A DNA stretch of 64,000 bases, from contig WBMQ01000002.1 in assembly GCA_016630905.1 (NCBI GenBank), positions 2,790,001-2,854,000 on the forward strand, written 5' to 3'. Position 1 is the first letter of the stretch. Each line of letters opens with the position of its first letter. Positions 20,601 to 32,082 of this stretch are shown here, piece by piece. The DNA comes from Capillidium heterosporum (lineage: Eukaryota; Entomophthoromycota; Entomophthoromycetes; Entomophthorales; Capillidiaceae). The notes below the pieces were generated by a model. That model searched no databases. It was not told the DNA's origin and saw only the letters and a list, made by a program, of their open reading frames with translations. The translations under genes were made by a program, and so were the position numbers.

Positions 20601-22601
20601 CACCCAGCTGACAGAAAGCAGGCTATCTCTAGATCTCGTCAAGTTAAATGATGCCTTGAACTACCTTTCGAAGATTAATGGTGGAAGGAATATTCCCGAG
20701 ATTCAAGTTAGCGAGTTCGAATCGAATGTAATTGAGGCGATAAAGCTGATACATGAGATCATCGAAGTTGGAAATGTGTATCGTAATAAGATCAGCAAGT
20801 TTACGCACCACGCAAGCGAAAGTTCGCAGACCATCCCCACCCCAGTAAGTTCTGGTTCATCAACTGTATTTGGTGGAAGCCGTGAGTCCTTACTTGAGCG
20901 GTCGATAGCAGCTATGCGTCCAAACCCATACCACCGTAACCGATCTGATAGCACCACAAGTAACAGCAGTTCCACCGACGAAGGCTTTAAATCCAACAAG
21001 TTAGTTACACTGTTAAGTGGTATGCTTCGCAACTCAAGACGCCGTAGCAAATTGGCAACTCTGCAAGCTGAAAGCCCAAAGTCCAACGACGGAAGTCCTT
21101 TAACGCGGAAAGCTAAGATGCCCCAGGTGACCGACTTTGAAATCCTTAAACCGATAAGTAGAGGGGCATTTGGAAAGGTCTACCTCGCAAAGAAGCGGGC
21201 AACTCAGGACCTTTTCGCCATCAAAGTGATTCGAAGGACGATATGATTCGCAAGAATATGGTTCGAGAAGTGATGACTGAAAGGAAAGTCATGTCATTGG
21301 CATCTATGCCCTATGTCGTCAATCTTTTCTATGCTTTCCATTCTACCAACTACCTATATCTGGTTCAGGAGTATATGATCGGTGGAGATTTGAGCTCGCT
21401 ACTCCAGGCTATGGGAGGCTTTTCGACAGAGATGGCAAGGTTCTATATAGCAGAAACGGTCTTGGCATTAGAGTATCTCCACAAGAACGGTGTAGTACAT
21501 CGTGACCTTAAGCCCGATAACATACTGATCGATAGCGAAGGGCATATCAAGCTGACCGATTTTGGTCTCTCTAGGATCACCGTGAACGATAACGAACGCC
21601 ATCCCAAACCTACCAGTGACTCCAAGAAGGATAGTTTGGCGAAACCAGGATCGAAACGACACATTCGAAAGCCTATACCATCGTTTTTGACGTCACCACC
21701 ACATTCACCAAACGATTCGAATACCGAGAACAAACGACTAAGCTTAGAAGGCAACAAAGGGGTCCAGGGTACCCCAGACTACTTGGCACCCGAGCTTTTA
21801 CTAGGGTTGAAGCATGGGCCATCGGTAGATTGGTGGGCCCTAGGTGTCTGCTTATTCGAATTCATCTGCAACTTCCCCCCGTTCATGGGATCAGACCCTA
21901 AAATAATCTTCAAGAACATTTTGGACCTCAACATCCAGTGGCCTGACGAAGAGGACTACCAAGGCAACGAGGAGTCGAAGGATCTGATAAAGCTGCTACT
22001 CAACCCTGACCCCGACCAAAGGATAAGAGCAACCGAGATAAAAGGTCACAGCTTCTTTGACACGATCGACTTTGATATTTTACGTACCACTGAACCGCCC
22101 TTCCTACCTAACCCTGAAGACCTGACCGACACCAGCTACTTTGACTTGAGGAATTGCCGTCCCGACATAAAAAGGTTGGAATCGGACGACAACCAATTCG
22201 ATCTAGATTTGATGAGCGAGTACACCGACACCGAAAACGTATCTATTTTAGCCAACGCCCAACATGGCATCCGGATCGATGAACCTATCCAACTGAAGCA
22301 TAAAAGCATTTTGGAGGTTCCCAAGCTCAGTGTCTCGCCTTCAACTGGGCCTATCCCCCAACTCACTAAAAAGACGCGACCCCGTGCCATATCAGCCTCC
22401 TCTCCCTCACGTCAACGCGACTTTAACCGGGAACAAAGCTTACCCGACTTTGACGAGTTCGTGTACAAGAATGTACACCTGCTTTCAGAATTCAACCGTG
22501 AAGCATCCGTCAATCGAGCAGGTAGTCTACCGATTAGACATAGAGGCTCTTTACCTCCACCGGTTCGACTTTCCAACCCCCTCGACGAAAATTTAACTTA
22601 G
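17625..22601 (+). CDS. Rim15/Cek1-like AGC protein kinase (Greatwall-related)
   Basis: Exons 17625-17826, 17874-19173, 19216-19316, 19359-19588 and 19630-22601, about 1600 residues. A long Ser-rich N-terminal half is followed by the conserved helical block ([31 protein letters not shown]). Next come a zinc finger of the Rim15/Cek1 type ([20 protein letters not shown], then C) and the kinase domain. The kinase has RGAFGKV, AIKVI (ATP lysine), [13 protein letters not shown], a roughly 60-residue insert before GTPDYLAPE, and [11 protein letters not shown]. The split activation segment and the finger are typical of Rim15/Cek1 and of Greatwall kinases, which act in quiescence, nutrient signalling and PP2A control. 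Just after the ATP lysine, near 21234, the frame shifts by one base: the expected RKDDMIRKN is read only by shifting frame, and no intron can explain it. Either the allele is broken or the sequence lacks one A. Confidence 0.88.
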
Positions 22602-23508
22602 GAGCTTTAGCGTTTTCAATTTACTATAAGTCTTCATCTAACGTTTTGAAGGAATGGCTGCGCCATATAACGCGTTAGCAGTCGGTCTACGTATTACGTA
22701 GTTGAACGTGCTGAGCGTTTAATAGTTGTGTATCAATTTTGGTACAAATACTGTTGATTTCATAAATAGTAAATAAATTTTAACCTTCATAGCAATTTGA
22801 CTCTACAGGGTCTTTTATATAACCTTAATGGTAGTTTTCTACAAACTGCTGCTATTAAATGTGTATTTATTGGCCAAGAAAGTCCACACAGCTCAAATAA
22901 AACGTATATATATCATATAATTGGTATACTGAGTGTTTCTAGCCTTTACTTTGACAAATTCTAATCCACCTTTTCTGAATTACTGGCCTTACTCTGAACT
23001 ATACTTTTGGATGAGTAGGACTGGACAGTTTTGAAGGGCAGCACTTCCTTTGAAAAACTCAGTATGCGATGAGTTGTAGTTATAATTATCCTCTTTCCAA
23101 CGGTAAATTCGACCACAATATGTTGCTACATTTACCTAAAATGCTATTGGTTTTTTACAATGAAGCTATTTCTTGGAACAGGGCTACTATCTTAATTTAA
23201 TCCGATTTTATCAAGCACCAGAAATCAAGAGTGGATATGAATCGTTGGAATGCTTCAAGCTGAAGGGTTTTTGAGTGGGCTTAGTCCGTGCATCCTTGTG
23301 AAAAGGTGTCTCATGTGATCAAATTGGGATAGCTCTTTCAATATATGTGTAGAAGAGCCTGTAAAAAGGTAGTTTCAGCATACTATCAATATAGTGCGCA
23401 TTGAAAGTTGAGTTGAAGTAGTCAGTCGAAGATAAGTAAAAAGCTATAAAACTCAACTATTGCTATAATTTCAGGAGATATCCAAGAAACAGTATAAATT
23501 TCAATAGT
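22602..23508. other. Intergenic region, no gene seen
   Basis: 3' flank of the kinase gene and the region upstream of a possible secreted-protein ORF. A TATA-like ctataaaa at about 23443 precedes that ORF. Confidence 0.5.
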
Positions 23509-23934
23509 ATAGTATCCCTGCTCTTAATCACTGCTTGTACCGGTGCCCTCCCCCTTTTAATTCAAGATTCTCGATCAAATGAGCCTGGATTCCGTTTCGC
23601 TGCCAGTGCCTATGAAGTCTGCGATTTGAGCAGGCGTTCTCAGGTTCCTCAGTCAGTTGTAATACGAGAGATAAGTCAAAATACCCTCGCCAACCTAGTT
23701 CTAAGAACTGTCGATGATTGTAAGCATGATGAATGTAAAATGAGAGCTTGGGAGAAATATAGCAACCACAATAGCTTAATCAATACCTGCAATAAACCTA
23801 GATTTTTAAATGTGCTCGAGTATTATGGTGAAAGGCATGGTGGTAAGCGGATTTTCCAATTTATACGGCTCAAAGCCACTAGATATAACTTGAAAAAGCT
23901 TGCAAGGCTTCTCCAAGGGACTGTATTCCGTTGA
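23509..23934 (+). pseudogene. Possible secreted cysteine protein lacking a visible start codon
   Basis: The open frame begins with a hydrophobic, signal-peptide-like run (SLLLITACTGALPLL). It continues for about 125 residues with four cysteines (YEVCDL, DDCKHDECK, NTCNK) and a basic C-terminal tail (RYNLKKLARLL). A TATA-like box lies about 65 bp upstream, but no in-frame ATG precedes the signal-like segment and the upstream frame closes. The start may have been lost, or the sequence may carry an error, or the first exon may be unrecognised. It sits in the same accessory stretch as the two secreted paralogues at 26.0-27.6 kb and has a similar overall plan (signal, even cysteine count, basic tail), without clear sequence identity to them. 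Confidence 0.3.
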
Positions 23935-26003
23935 AATTCATCCCTAGATCTAAATATATCAAAAAGCACAAGTGATAGTAATTCACCAATCTGATATCCT
24001 CACTTAATCGCAAATAAAGCTTTGTTTTAGCAATATTTTTAGTATAAAAATTTCTACTCCAAGCTCAAAGATATACTACAAATTTCCAAACCCATAATAT
24101 TTATATTAGTTGCCTAAAATATTGCTTTTTCTATCCCTATTTCATTTCTTCAGTTTTTGTCAATTTTTCCAAGGCATTCGATCTTATCCTCAGGAGTAGA
24201 GTTAATTTGGGTGAAATAGCTTTTACCATACTAGTTGCTATTTTTGTAATAGCTGCTTTTAACAACATGTAAATGAAATTTTATATATCAGCGTGTGATT
24301 TAAAAAGCAGTGTTTGAAGGAGTAGCAGTTATGTACTCTAATTTATAGCCGATTTACCACTAATCGAAGTCTGTAGCGGTGTTATGATTCATCCTAAATG
24401 ATGTATATCAACATATTGGTATTTTTACCCACATACTGTTGAATGATAGGCAACCTAGCAAACAAAATTAAACCTATTCAACCTATGGCTACCTTTAAAA
24501 ATCACCGCCTTAAGCTTTTCAGTATGTTAGGTAGGAAATGCCTCCACTAAAGTACAGAGGTATCCTCTCCAATCCATGCAGATACCCTATTAAACTCAAA
24601 AGTTAGTAATAATAATGAAAGTAGTTGGTCCAGCATGTCATTTTTACTTTAGTAAATGTATCGAGCTTGTCGATACCGTCTAAATCAGAAAGGAAGCAAC
24701 AAAACTAAGTTACTTTATAATAGATCAGTTGATGATGCAGTGTATTTGTTTCGGTGGGGTTGATATTAATAAGCGCTGCACTTTCATTCACCCCCATTCT
24801 CTAAGAAGATGAGTCCACAGAAGACTTAACCGACATTGTTTCAAGCTAGCAACTGCTGAAGGTATATCGTCTTAACATTTCCAAAAATTCGAGCAACATT
24901 ATATCGAATTATATACCATATACAGAATCTCTTTACTTAGTTATCCCTCAATAAGAATTAGATAGGTGCACTCCAATTCCATTTCGCTATAATAGGTGGG
25001 TTCCTCAACTTAGTTTTTAATATTTTCATTGGAAATACATATGATAATTCTCTGGCTTGTAAAAACGTTTAGTAAAAGATACACGTATTTTAAACTATAG
25101 AATCTATATTTTAATAAGAGTATACTTTATACATAAATACTTCTTTTAAATGTAGCATGATACTAGTACATATTGTGGATATATCTTACAAACCTTTCGC
25201 ATTTTGGTCTAGGTGAATGTAACTATGGTATAGTAAATATGTGATTAAACACAGTAAGCACTATATTTATATATTGCCTTGATGTTTTATCATTGATTTT
25301 ATTATACCCTTTCAAAACATGAATCCATGTATGGACAAGTATGGAGTTCTACCTTTACGATCCTAAGGACTCCAACCTCTAAAACCTATGGGCAGTAGGC
25401 TCATCAGTTCAAAGTCATGTACTTATCTAAAGTTCAACATCTAACTTTATCAACTTTACAAATATAAAAAGCATATATGTAAAGCAAAGCAATCAAACTG
25501 CATCCGATAAATTTATAGTATTTAAACAAAAAATTTAAATTGAAAAGTTGCTTAATAAAAGCACCCTTTTTGATGGAGGGGAAGAAGTATATGGAAATAA
25601 AGACAAAGGAGAAGAAATTTTATCTTATATTTGAATGTTCAAAAAGCTTTATATGGTGGATATCCACTACTTTTGAAAAGTTAAATTAAAAGCCAAGGTT
25701 AATATCAAATTATTTCCTTTTATATCCAAAATGAATTGCTTGGTTCCAATTTGCTAAGTTAGCATGCAGATGGTACTTGAATAAATTTGACCGGTCAAGC
25801 TGCAGGGTTGATTTTGTATAAACATTACATAAAATCCCCGTCTACTTCCCCAACATAAGAAATTCACAGCTATCTATCTACTTATCTCTATGGAAACAAG
25901 GATGAAGGCTCATATCCAAACCTGATGGACAAATTTTTGTATCAACCTATCACTATATAAACGGGTACTTCCTTCACTATCTTCAATATACATTTTATAA
26001 AAG
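23935..26003. other. AT-rich intergenic region, no gene seen
   Basis: About 2 kb with only very short frames on either strand. The last 50 bases hold a TATA box for the next gene. Confidence 0.5.
25953..25961 (+). promoter_or_regulatory. TATA box of secreted protein A
   Basis: The sequence ctatataaa lies about 45-50 bp before the ATG at 26004, the usual place for a TATA box in a strongly expressed, inducible fungal gene. Its position is the only evidence. Confidence 0.5.
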
Positions 26004-26472
26004 ATGCACTTCATCACCACTAAACTCCTATCTTTCCTCACCTATATTCTTATTCTTCTCAACCTAACATATGCCAAGTTAGGTCCATTATGTGACGAAA
26101 TCGGCCCTGACGGTACTAATATCAAAAATGACTTTGATCAATGTTTTGACAAGCTCAACGACATCTTCAACAAAGGAACTAAACTTGCAGATGGTGCTGA
26201 AACCGAAGTCAATTCCTGTAAGTGTAGTTTCGTTGAACACGATTCAACCTACACCTTCAAATGGTTTAAGGATACGTTGTGGGAAGGGTGCCTTGAAACC
26301 GGAACCTAGATGTGTCAAGGGCAAGGTCATCTATCTTAGTAAAAACTTTTGGGCTGCCCGTATGGAGTTCAATTGTAAGTCAGGCGGCAACAATAAGCGA
26401 TCAACTTTTGAGCAGGATAAGGTTTTCTTGAGAGGGTTACGATTAAAACTTAGCAAGTTTCATCACAAATAA
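26004..26472 (+). CDS. Secreted six-cysteine protein A (paralogue of B)
   Basis: ATG 26004 opens a clear signal peptide (hydrophobic FLTYILILLNLTYA, then KLGPLC). The mature part keeps six cysteines shared with protein B: PLCDEIGP, DQCFDKL, the pair CKC, EPRC, and FNCK, enough for three disulfides. A signature W-[KY]-WFKDTLWEG, ALKPEPRC, KGK, and NFWAARMEFNCK follows, ending in a basic tail (GLRLKLSKFHHK). Relative to B the frame slips by one base at about 26285, in a run of Gs after LWEG; before and after that point the match to B continues, so I read it as one gene interrupted by an indel or a sequence error. The family is unknown to me. Likely exported, around 130 residues after cleavage. 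Confidence 0.6.
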
Positions 26473-27133
26473 ATGTATATAAGTTGGAATTTTTGTCTAC
26501 CTTATATTTGGTTTTGTAATATTATTTTCCTATATATAGATTTGTCTTTTTACCTTTTTAAAACTTTCAAATTGAAACAGTTTGCCCTTAATTTAGGTTT
26601 TGATATTCATTATTTGCTGATAATCTTTAAAGTTAAAGTGATTGTATCCAGCTTAATACGATAGTTGTACAGTTTTAATCTTCAGCTCTTAGCTATATAC
26701 AGTAGAAAGCTTAATTTAATGTATATTTCAAATATCAAGTAAGCTTCTATAATCAGGTTTGTAAGCAGCTATATATTATATAAATAGTAAAGTTTATACC
26801 TCGTGGCTTTAGATCAATAAATATATATGTTACGGGTCGCTTTAAATAGTATAAATTTTTAAATCCATTTACTCATGCTTTATAAACAAAGAGCGTAGTA
26901 AAGCGATGTAGTTCCTAAATTTAATATCTGCTTATTAGTATATCAACTAAGATATATAGAAGATAATATAGTTTATCGGCCCTATAAACTAAAGTATAGG
27001 TACAATATGAGTAATCACTATAGTTTTAAACTTTAAAATATGATTGTAGGATAAAAGTTTTGATAAAAATTCATTTTAAAAATCTATCTATACGCACTAT
27101 ATATAGATTTAATTTACCAACACATATACACAT
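26473..27133. other. AT-rich spacer between convergent paralogues
   Basis: 660 bp between the stop codons of the two secreted-protein genes. No gene, and no obvious repeat linking them. Confidence 0.5.
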
Positions 27134-27611
27134 TTATTTCAAATAAGCCTTACCAAATTTTCTTAACCTCGACTTCAAGCCCCTAACAAACTTCCTCTCC
27201 TTGACTACCAATTCTCTCTTACTATTACCCTCAGCTTTACAGTTGAACTCCATGCGACTGGCCCAAAAGTTTTTATTTAAAAACACTACTTTTCCTTTCA
27301 AGCACCTGGGTTCCGGTTTTAAAGCACCCTCCCATATAGTACTTCGGTACCAGTTAAAAGTGTAACCGTATTCCTGCTGTACAAAACTACACTTACAGTT
27401 GTTGTACTCAGTTGCCGCACCATCTTGGTGTCGCACCCCTTTGTCAAAGATTTCCGCTAGCTTGTCGAAACATATGTTGAAGTCGTTTTTGATGTCAGTC
27501 CCTTCAGGACCAATTTCATCACATAGGGGAGCTACCTTGGATTCAGCTAAGTTGAAGAATAGGAAGGTTGATATTAGTAGCGTGGAATAGGTTGATTGCT
27601 ATGAACTTCAT
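27134..27611 (-). CDS. Secreted six-cysteine protein B (paralogue of A)
   Basis: ATG at 27611 begins MKFIAINL. A hydrophobic signal follows (LLISTFLFFNLAES, then KVAPLC). The frame of the ATG and that of the rest differ by one base near 27585, inside the signal peptide. From there to the stop at 27134 the frame is open and collinear with A: APLCDEIGPEGTDIKNDF, CFDKLAEIFDKG, NCKCSFVQQ, STIWEGALKPEPRCLKGKV, NFWASRMEFNCK. All six cysteines are kept. The tail is rich in Lys/Arg (VKERKFVRGLKSRLRKFGK), with several dibasic sites. Sequence between A and B is closest around the CKC and EPRC cysteines. A Leu/Lys-rich tail plus disulfide core suggests an exported, cationic protein, but activity is unknown. 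Confidence 0.6.
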
Positions 27612-29513
27612 TTTTTTCTTTAGATAAAGGTTTTGAAGTTGAAGGCCAACAACTTTAAATAGCGGCCATTTTCAAATTGAAAATTTGTCCGTAAGGGATG
27701 AATTTTGAAGCCTCCAAAGGATAGAAGTTGAATTGAGAAGGAGTATTCTTTCAAATTGAAGTTGACCGATATAAAAATTGTCTACTACATCTCCTATATG
27801 TATGCTTCCTTATTTCGATATAACTTTGGGATGAATTGCTACCCTTCATAAGATATTTTCATAATACTTTGATAAACGTATAGGGGATGCAGAGGTAATA
27901 CATAAATTTGATACATACCAATACACGCTGATAAAGCTAACTATCTATCATATATGCTATTTTTGAACTTTAACTATTCAAGCCAAGTAATAAGCATAGT
28001 TAGGTTCATCTATAACTAATATTTCAACCTGTATTAGTAGAGCTAGCATTTACGGCGGTAGAACTAGGTTCCCACATACCAGTGATGGACTATAATATCC
28101 ATCCCAAAGTTATACTGATTATGACCATAATATTTTCTATGGAATACTCCCTTTACCTTCAGGTAGGGAGGCGTTAGTCGATCTGGAAAATATATCTACT
28201 TAATTTCTCTTCAACTATATTTATTATACCTTTAGTTACTGATGCTCCTAAAAGTACTGGAAGGGCAGTGTATAAGTTGACTAATTTTATGGTTACAATG
28301 TACAACTACATATCAGTTCTACTATATTTATTTCTGTTTAGGCAATTAAATACTAGTTCAGGGAGCTTGATCCTTCGAAGAATATGCTTCAAATGAGTGT
28401 AAGCTAAATATTCATTTTATGCCATCTAAGTCTATATACATAACATTAGAGCTCACCTTTACCCTTCACAATACTTATTCTCAGTATAAGAAGATTCGGA
28501 GGCCGATTCTACTATATATAGATTGCCTTAGAGGCTATAACTAATTTTCTTATAATAGTATTTTAGTATTTGGCTATTTAGATTCATAGTACCAATATCA
28601 AGTATAATGTTTGAATTACCAACTTTTGAAACTTGCTATCGTAGACATAAAAATGCCAATATATCAAAATAATTTTTATTTTATAGATATATGATATTTT
28701 TATCCATCTATAGATACCCTCTATGAATGCATTCTTTAATTCGAGTAATTGAGTCAATCAATAAACAAGTATGAACTTTAATAGATCAAAATTTGATAAG
28801 CTGTCCATATAGTATACTGGACCTATATTTTGTTTTCTAAATAATCGAGAATTTGAATATTGAATTAAGCAACTTTATTAATTTCTTTCAATAAGGTATA
28901 TCAAATTCAAAGCTTAAAATTTCAAATCTAATTTTACAAAATAGCCAATATTTACCTTTTAAGGAGCCGGAAAGTCTGCATAAACACACACTTTCAAAGG
29001 AAGTATAGTTTATCTACCTATTGGATACTAAGTCTTTACCCTAGCTTTACATTTCCTTGGCTCATTAGACGAAAGATGATTCTCAACTAACTTAGTATAT
29101 ATCAAAGTCGAATACTGAAAAGGAAAATTGAATTCTCTTTTTATAAGACTTAGTATCAATACAGAACTAGAACCTTGTCAGTTATGTAGGCACCATCCGT
29201 TTTTTATCTATGGTATGTAAATTTAGCAAAATATCCTGTTGGTGAAAGTTAAATACTGTAGGTTTCTAGCTGCTTAGGATACATGTTTATTTTACTAGCT
29301 TGGACTTGGAACGTAAATTTTGAGGGTTGGAAATGAACTAATAGTAGTATATTGTATGAGCCATTTTTAAAATTTAGATATAGTAAAACTTGAAATTTTA
29401 TTTACTGTCGTTTATGAAATAAGAGGTTATACCTAATATAATGATAAAGCATATTTAGTTCCAAAAAATATTCAATGGCGCTTGAAAAATAGATTAAATG
29501 AACATTGAAGGCC
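27612..29513. other. AT-rich intergenic region, no gene seen
   Basis: 1.9 kb of very AT-rich DNA upstream of secreted protein B, ending at the first LTR-like repeat. Short palindromes of the type tcaaattgaa recur at about 27675 and 27750. Confidence 0.5.
27653..27661 (-). promoter_or_regulatory. TATA-like box of secreted protein B
   Basis: On the minus strand this reads tatttaaag, about 45 bp before the ATG at 27611, mirroring the spacing seen for protein A. Positional evidence only. Confidence 0.35.
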
Positions 29514-30127
29514 TGTAAGGAAATATTCCTAGATCAGCTGTAGTTTCACCCATAAACCGAATTCAAGTCTAGAAATGCCATTATAACAGGAATCAAGTAA
29601 TCAATCCCGCAGTCACTATGTCTCATTCCTTGCACTCCTTAACGATCACGACTATCTCTCAGAAAAACCAAATGAGTATCTGGAACATTTACTACTAAAG
29701 ATAAGTCACCTATATAAGGCCCACGGTGAACTTAGTAGTAGGTCAAGTAATTATTAAATAAACGTATTGAGCATTTGATATTTTTCTTCTGCTATCGGCA
29801 TAGTATAGACTCCATGCGTAGTATAACTGAGAACTGATAATTTGCATCCCTCCAAGACCGAGAGTTGCATTGACCTGACCTGAATCAACAACCTGAACTG
29901 AACCGAATCTGAAAACTTAAGCTAAACAATGGATTTGACTACATTCCTTAGTCTCGTGGCTATGGTCGGAGTAGTCCTGTCTGCTCACTGCCTCTGGATC
30001 CGACTCCAGGCACGATTATCCTCCCTGTATAACCTTTGTGTCAACTTCCTTAGCCTTTATGGAGTACTGGCTACCATTACTACCTGGTTGACTCCTGCTG
30101 GTAAGCGTTCTTGGTGGATGTTCCCCA
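29514..30127 (+). mobile_element. LTR-like repeat, left copy (614 bp)
   Basis: Starts TGTAAGG and ends in CCCA, the usual 5'-TG...CA-3' form of a retroelement LTR. Inside lie a TATA box (tatataag, 29711) and about 45 bp later a polyadenylation signal (aataaa, 29757), again as in an LTR. It is nearly identical to an inverted copy at 30279-30892. A short frame from 29929 (starting MDLTTFLSLV) lies inside the repeat and is not taken as a gene. No internal retroelement genes adjoin, so this is a solo-type remnant, and its high identity to the partner suggests a recent origin. The alternative is the long terminal arm of a fold-back DNA element. Confidence 0.7.
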
Positions 30128-30278
30128 ATAAGGCCATTCATACATTAACATAAACTAGTTGTAGCCTATACCTAGGCATTTATATGTACAGTAGAAAACT
30201 AAAGTATATAATGATACACAATCAATCTGTAATGAGATTTCAAAAGTAAAGTTGATAGAAAGTACTCTACTGAAGTGT

Positions 30279-30892
30279 TGGGAAACGTCTACCAAGAACA
30301 CTTACCAGCAGGAGTCAACCAGGTAGTAATGGTAGCCAGTACTCCATAAAGGCTAAGGAAGTTGACACAAAGGTTATACAGGGAGGATAATCGTGCCTGG
30401 AGTCGGATCCAGAGGCAGTGAGCAGACAGGACTACTCCGACCATAGCCACGAGACTAAGGAATGTAGTCAAATCCATTGTTTAGCTTAAGTTTTCAGATT
30501 CGGTTCAGTTCAGGTTGTTGATTCAGGTCAGGTCAATGCAACTCTCGGTCTTGGAGGGATGCAAATTATCAGTTCTCAGTTATACTACGCAGGGAGTCTA
30601 TACTATGTCGATAGAAGAAGAAAAATATCAAATGCTCAATACGTTTATTTAATAATTACTTGACCTACTACTAAGTTCACCGTGGGCCTTATATAGGTGA
30701 CTTATCTTTAGTAGTCAATATTCCAGATACTCATTTGGTTTTTCTGGGAGATAGTCGTGATCGTTAAGGAGTGCAAGGAATGAGACATAGTGACTGCGGG
30801 ATTGATTACTTGATTCCTGTTATAATGGCATTTCTAGACTTGAATTCGGTTTGTGGGTGAAACTACAGCTGATCTAGGAATATTTCCTTACA
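30279..30892 (-). mobile_element. LTR-like repeat, right copy, inverted (614 bp)
   Basis: Reverse-complement partner of the copy at 29514-30127, exactly the same length and ending in the same TG...CA termini. The 151-bp spacer between the two (30128-30278) shows no retroelement protein or tRNA-primed site that I recognise. Flanking pentamers (agtgt and cctaa) do not form a target duplication, and neither do those of the left copy (aggcc and ataag). The pair therefore probably arose by rearrangement rather than as two simple insertions. Confidence 0.7.
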
Positions 30893-32082
30893 CCTAATTG
30901 ATATAAGGAATGGATGGTTATAGTAAGTTCCTTCAGTTTCAAGATTGGATATATAAGATGGATTGAATTTACATCAGGTGTCAAGTACAAAATCTTTACA
31001 AGGACTTTTGCTTGCAATAAAGCTATCCAGTTAACCCTTTGGACTTTTAGTTAATCTTTGAGCCACAACACTTTATAGTTTGCAATGTATACTGTGTTAC
31101 AAATCAATTAGGTAGCACATCTTAAAAATATTAGGCTACTTAGACAATAGTTAGGTACTCTTGTACACTTTAGAAAAAGCAACCAAAGCCTCAAGCTTTC
31201 TATATAATGTCAGACAAGGGATAGAGAGGGCATTATTAAAGTGATAAATCAGAAGTAGAATGTAGAACGAAATAGTTAGCAATATGGTAGCTCAAATTAC
31301 ACCTAGTTTAAAATTCTTTAACTGGAAATTATACTTGGTTGAAGCACAACTTTACATTAATTTAAGGTAATGGAGCTAGCCAATGAAATGTGGGTAAGTA
31401 GCAAGTTAGTTGGTGGGGAGTTAGGTAGATTAAGAATCCAGTTCGAAACTTACTGATGTTAACAGGACATATATATACACATCTAAATAGGTAGTCTAGC
31501 AGCTTTCTACTTTAATTAACCACAAAGGTGTGTGATCTATTCGTTAATGGGTTAAATTGTTTGTACTATTTCGTTCTGAAAAGTTGGATAACTCCTTCCA
31601 ATTTTACTTAAAGGCTCACCTTCCAATTTTTTGGAACGGGGTACTGAAAAGTTCTTATAGAATAGGTCAAGGATCTCCACTCAAGTTTGAACTTGATCAG
31701 ATTGCAACGAATAAAAGGGATAGGGTCGTCGGATGATCACTTTTATCCAAGTTTCCAATTATTTGAGCTTACCAATTTTATAGACTAAAATGGAACAAGC
31801 CTAAATTAGTTCCTCCGAGTAATGCGAAAGCCAGATAAATATGTACATCCGGGCATGAACAGCGACTATCCTTTCTCATCAGCTTTTCAAAGCACTTCAG
31901 TTTCATTTTCTAGTCAACATAAATTTATAAAGTGCATTACACATCGACTTTTATTGATATTCGAGGATACATTAGCTTTACAACTGTTAGCGACCCCTAT
32001 TTATACGATCTATACCCTCGTCCATTCCCTTTTTATTTAAAAATCTACAAACTTTTCCATACAACCTCAACATAGGCTCAAA
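30893..32082. other. Intergenic region, no confident gene
   Basis: A 72-codon frame starting with ATG at 31822 ends just before the next gene. Its composition is not convincing and it may be a leader. Otherwise AT-rich. Confidence 0.45.

Noticed and set aside
29929-30477. Two short frames opening MDLTTFLSLV, on opposite strands
   Set aside because: They lie inside the inverted 614-bp LTR-like repeats and are simply two copies of the same repeat sequence; no evidence of a host gene.
31822-32040. 72-codon plus-strand ORF with ATG before the tetraspan gene
   Set aside because: Ends 42 bp before the next ATG, with weak composition; could be part of the leader. Not enough evidence for a gene.
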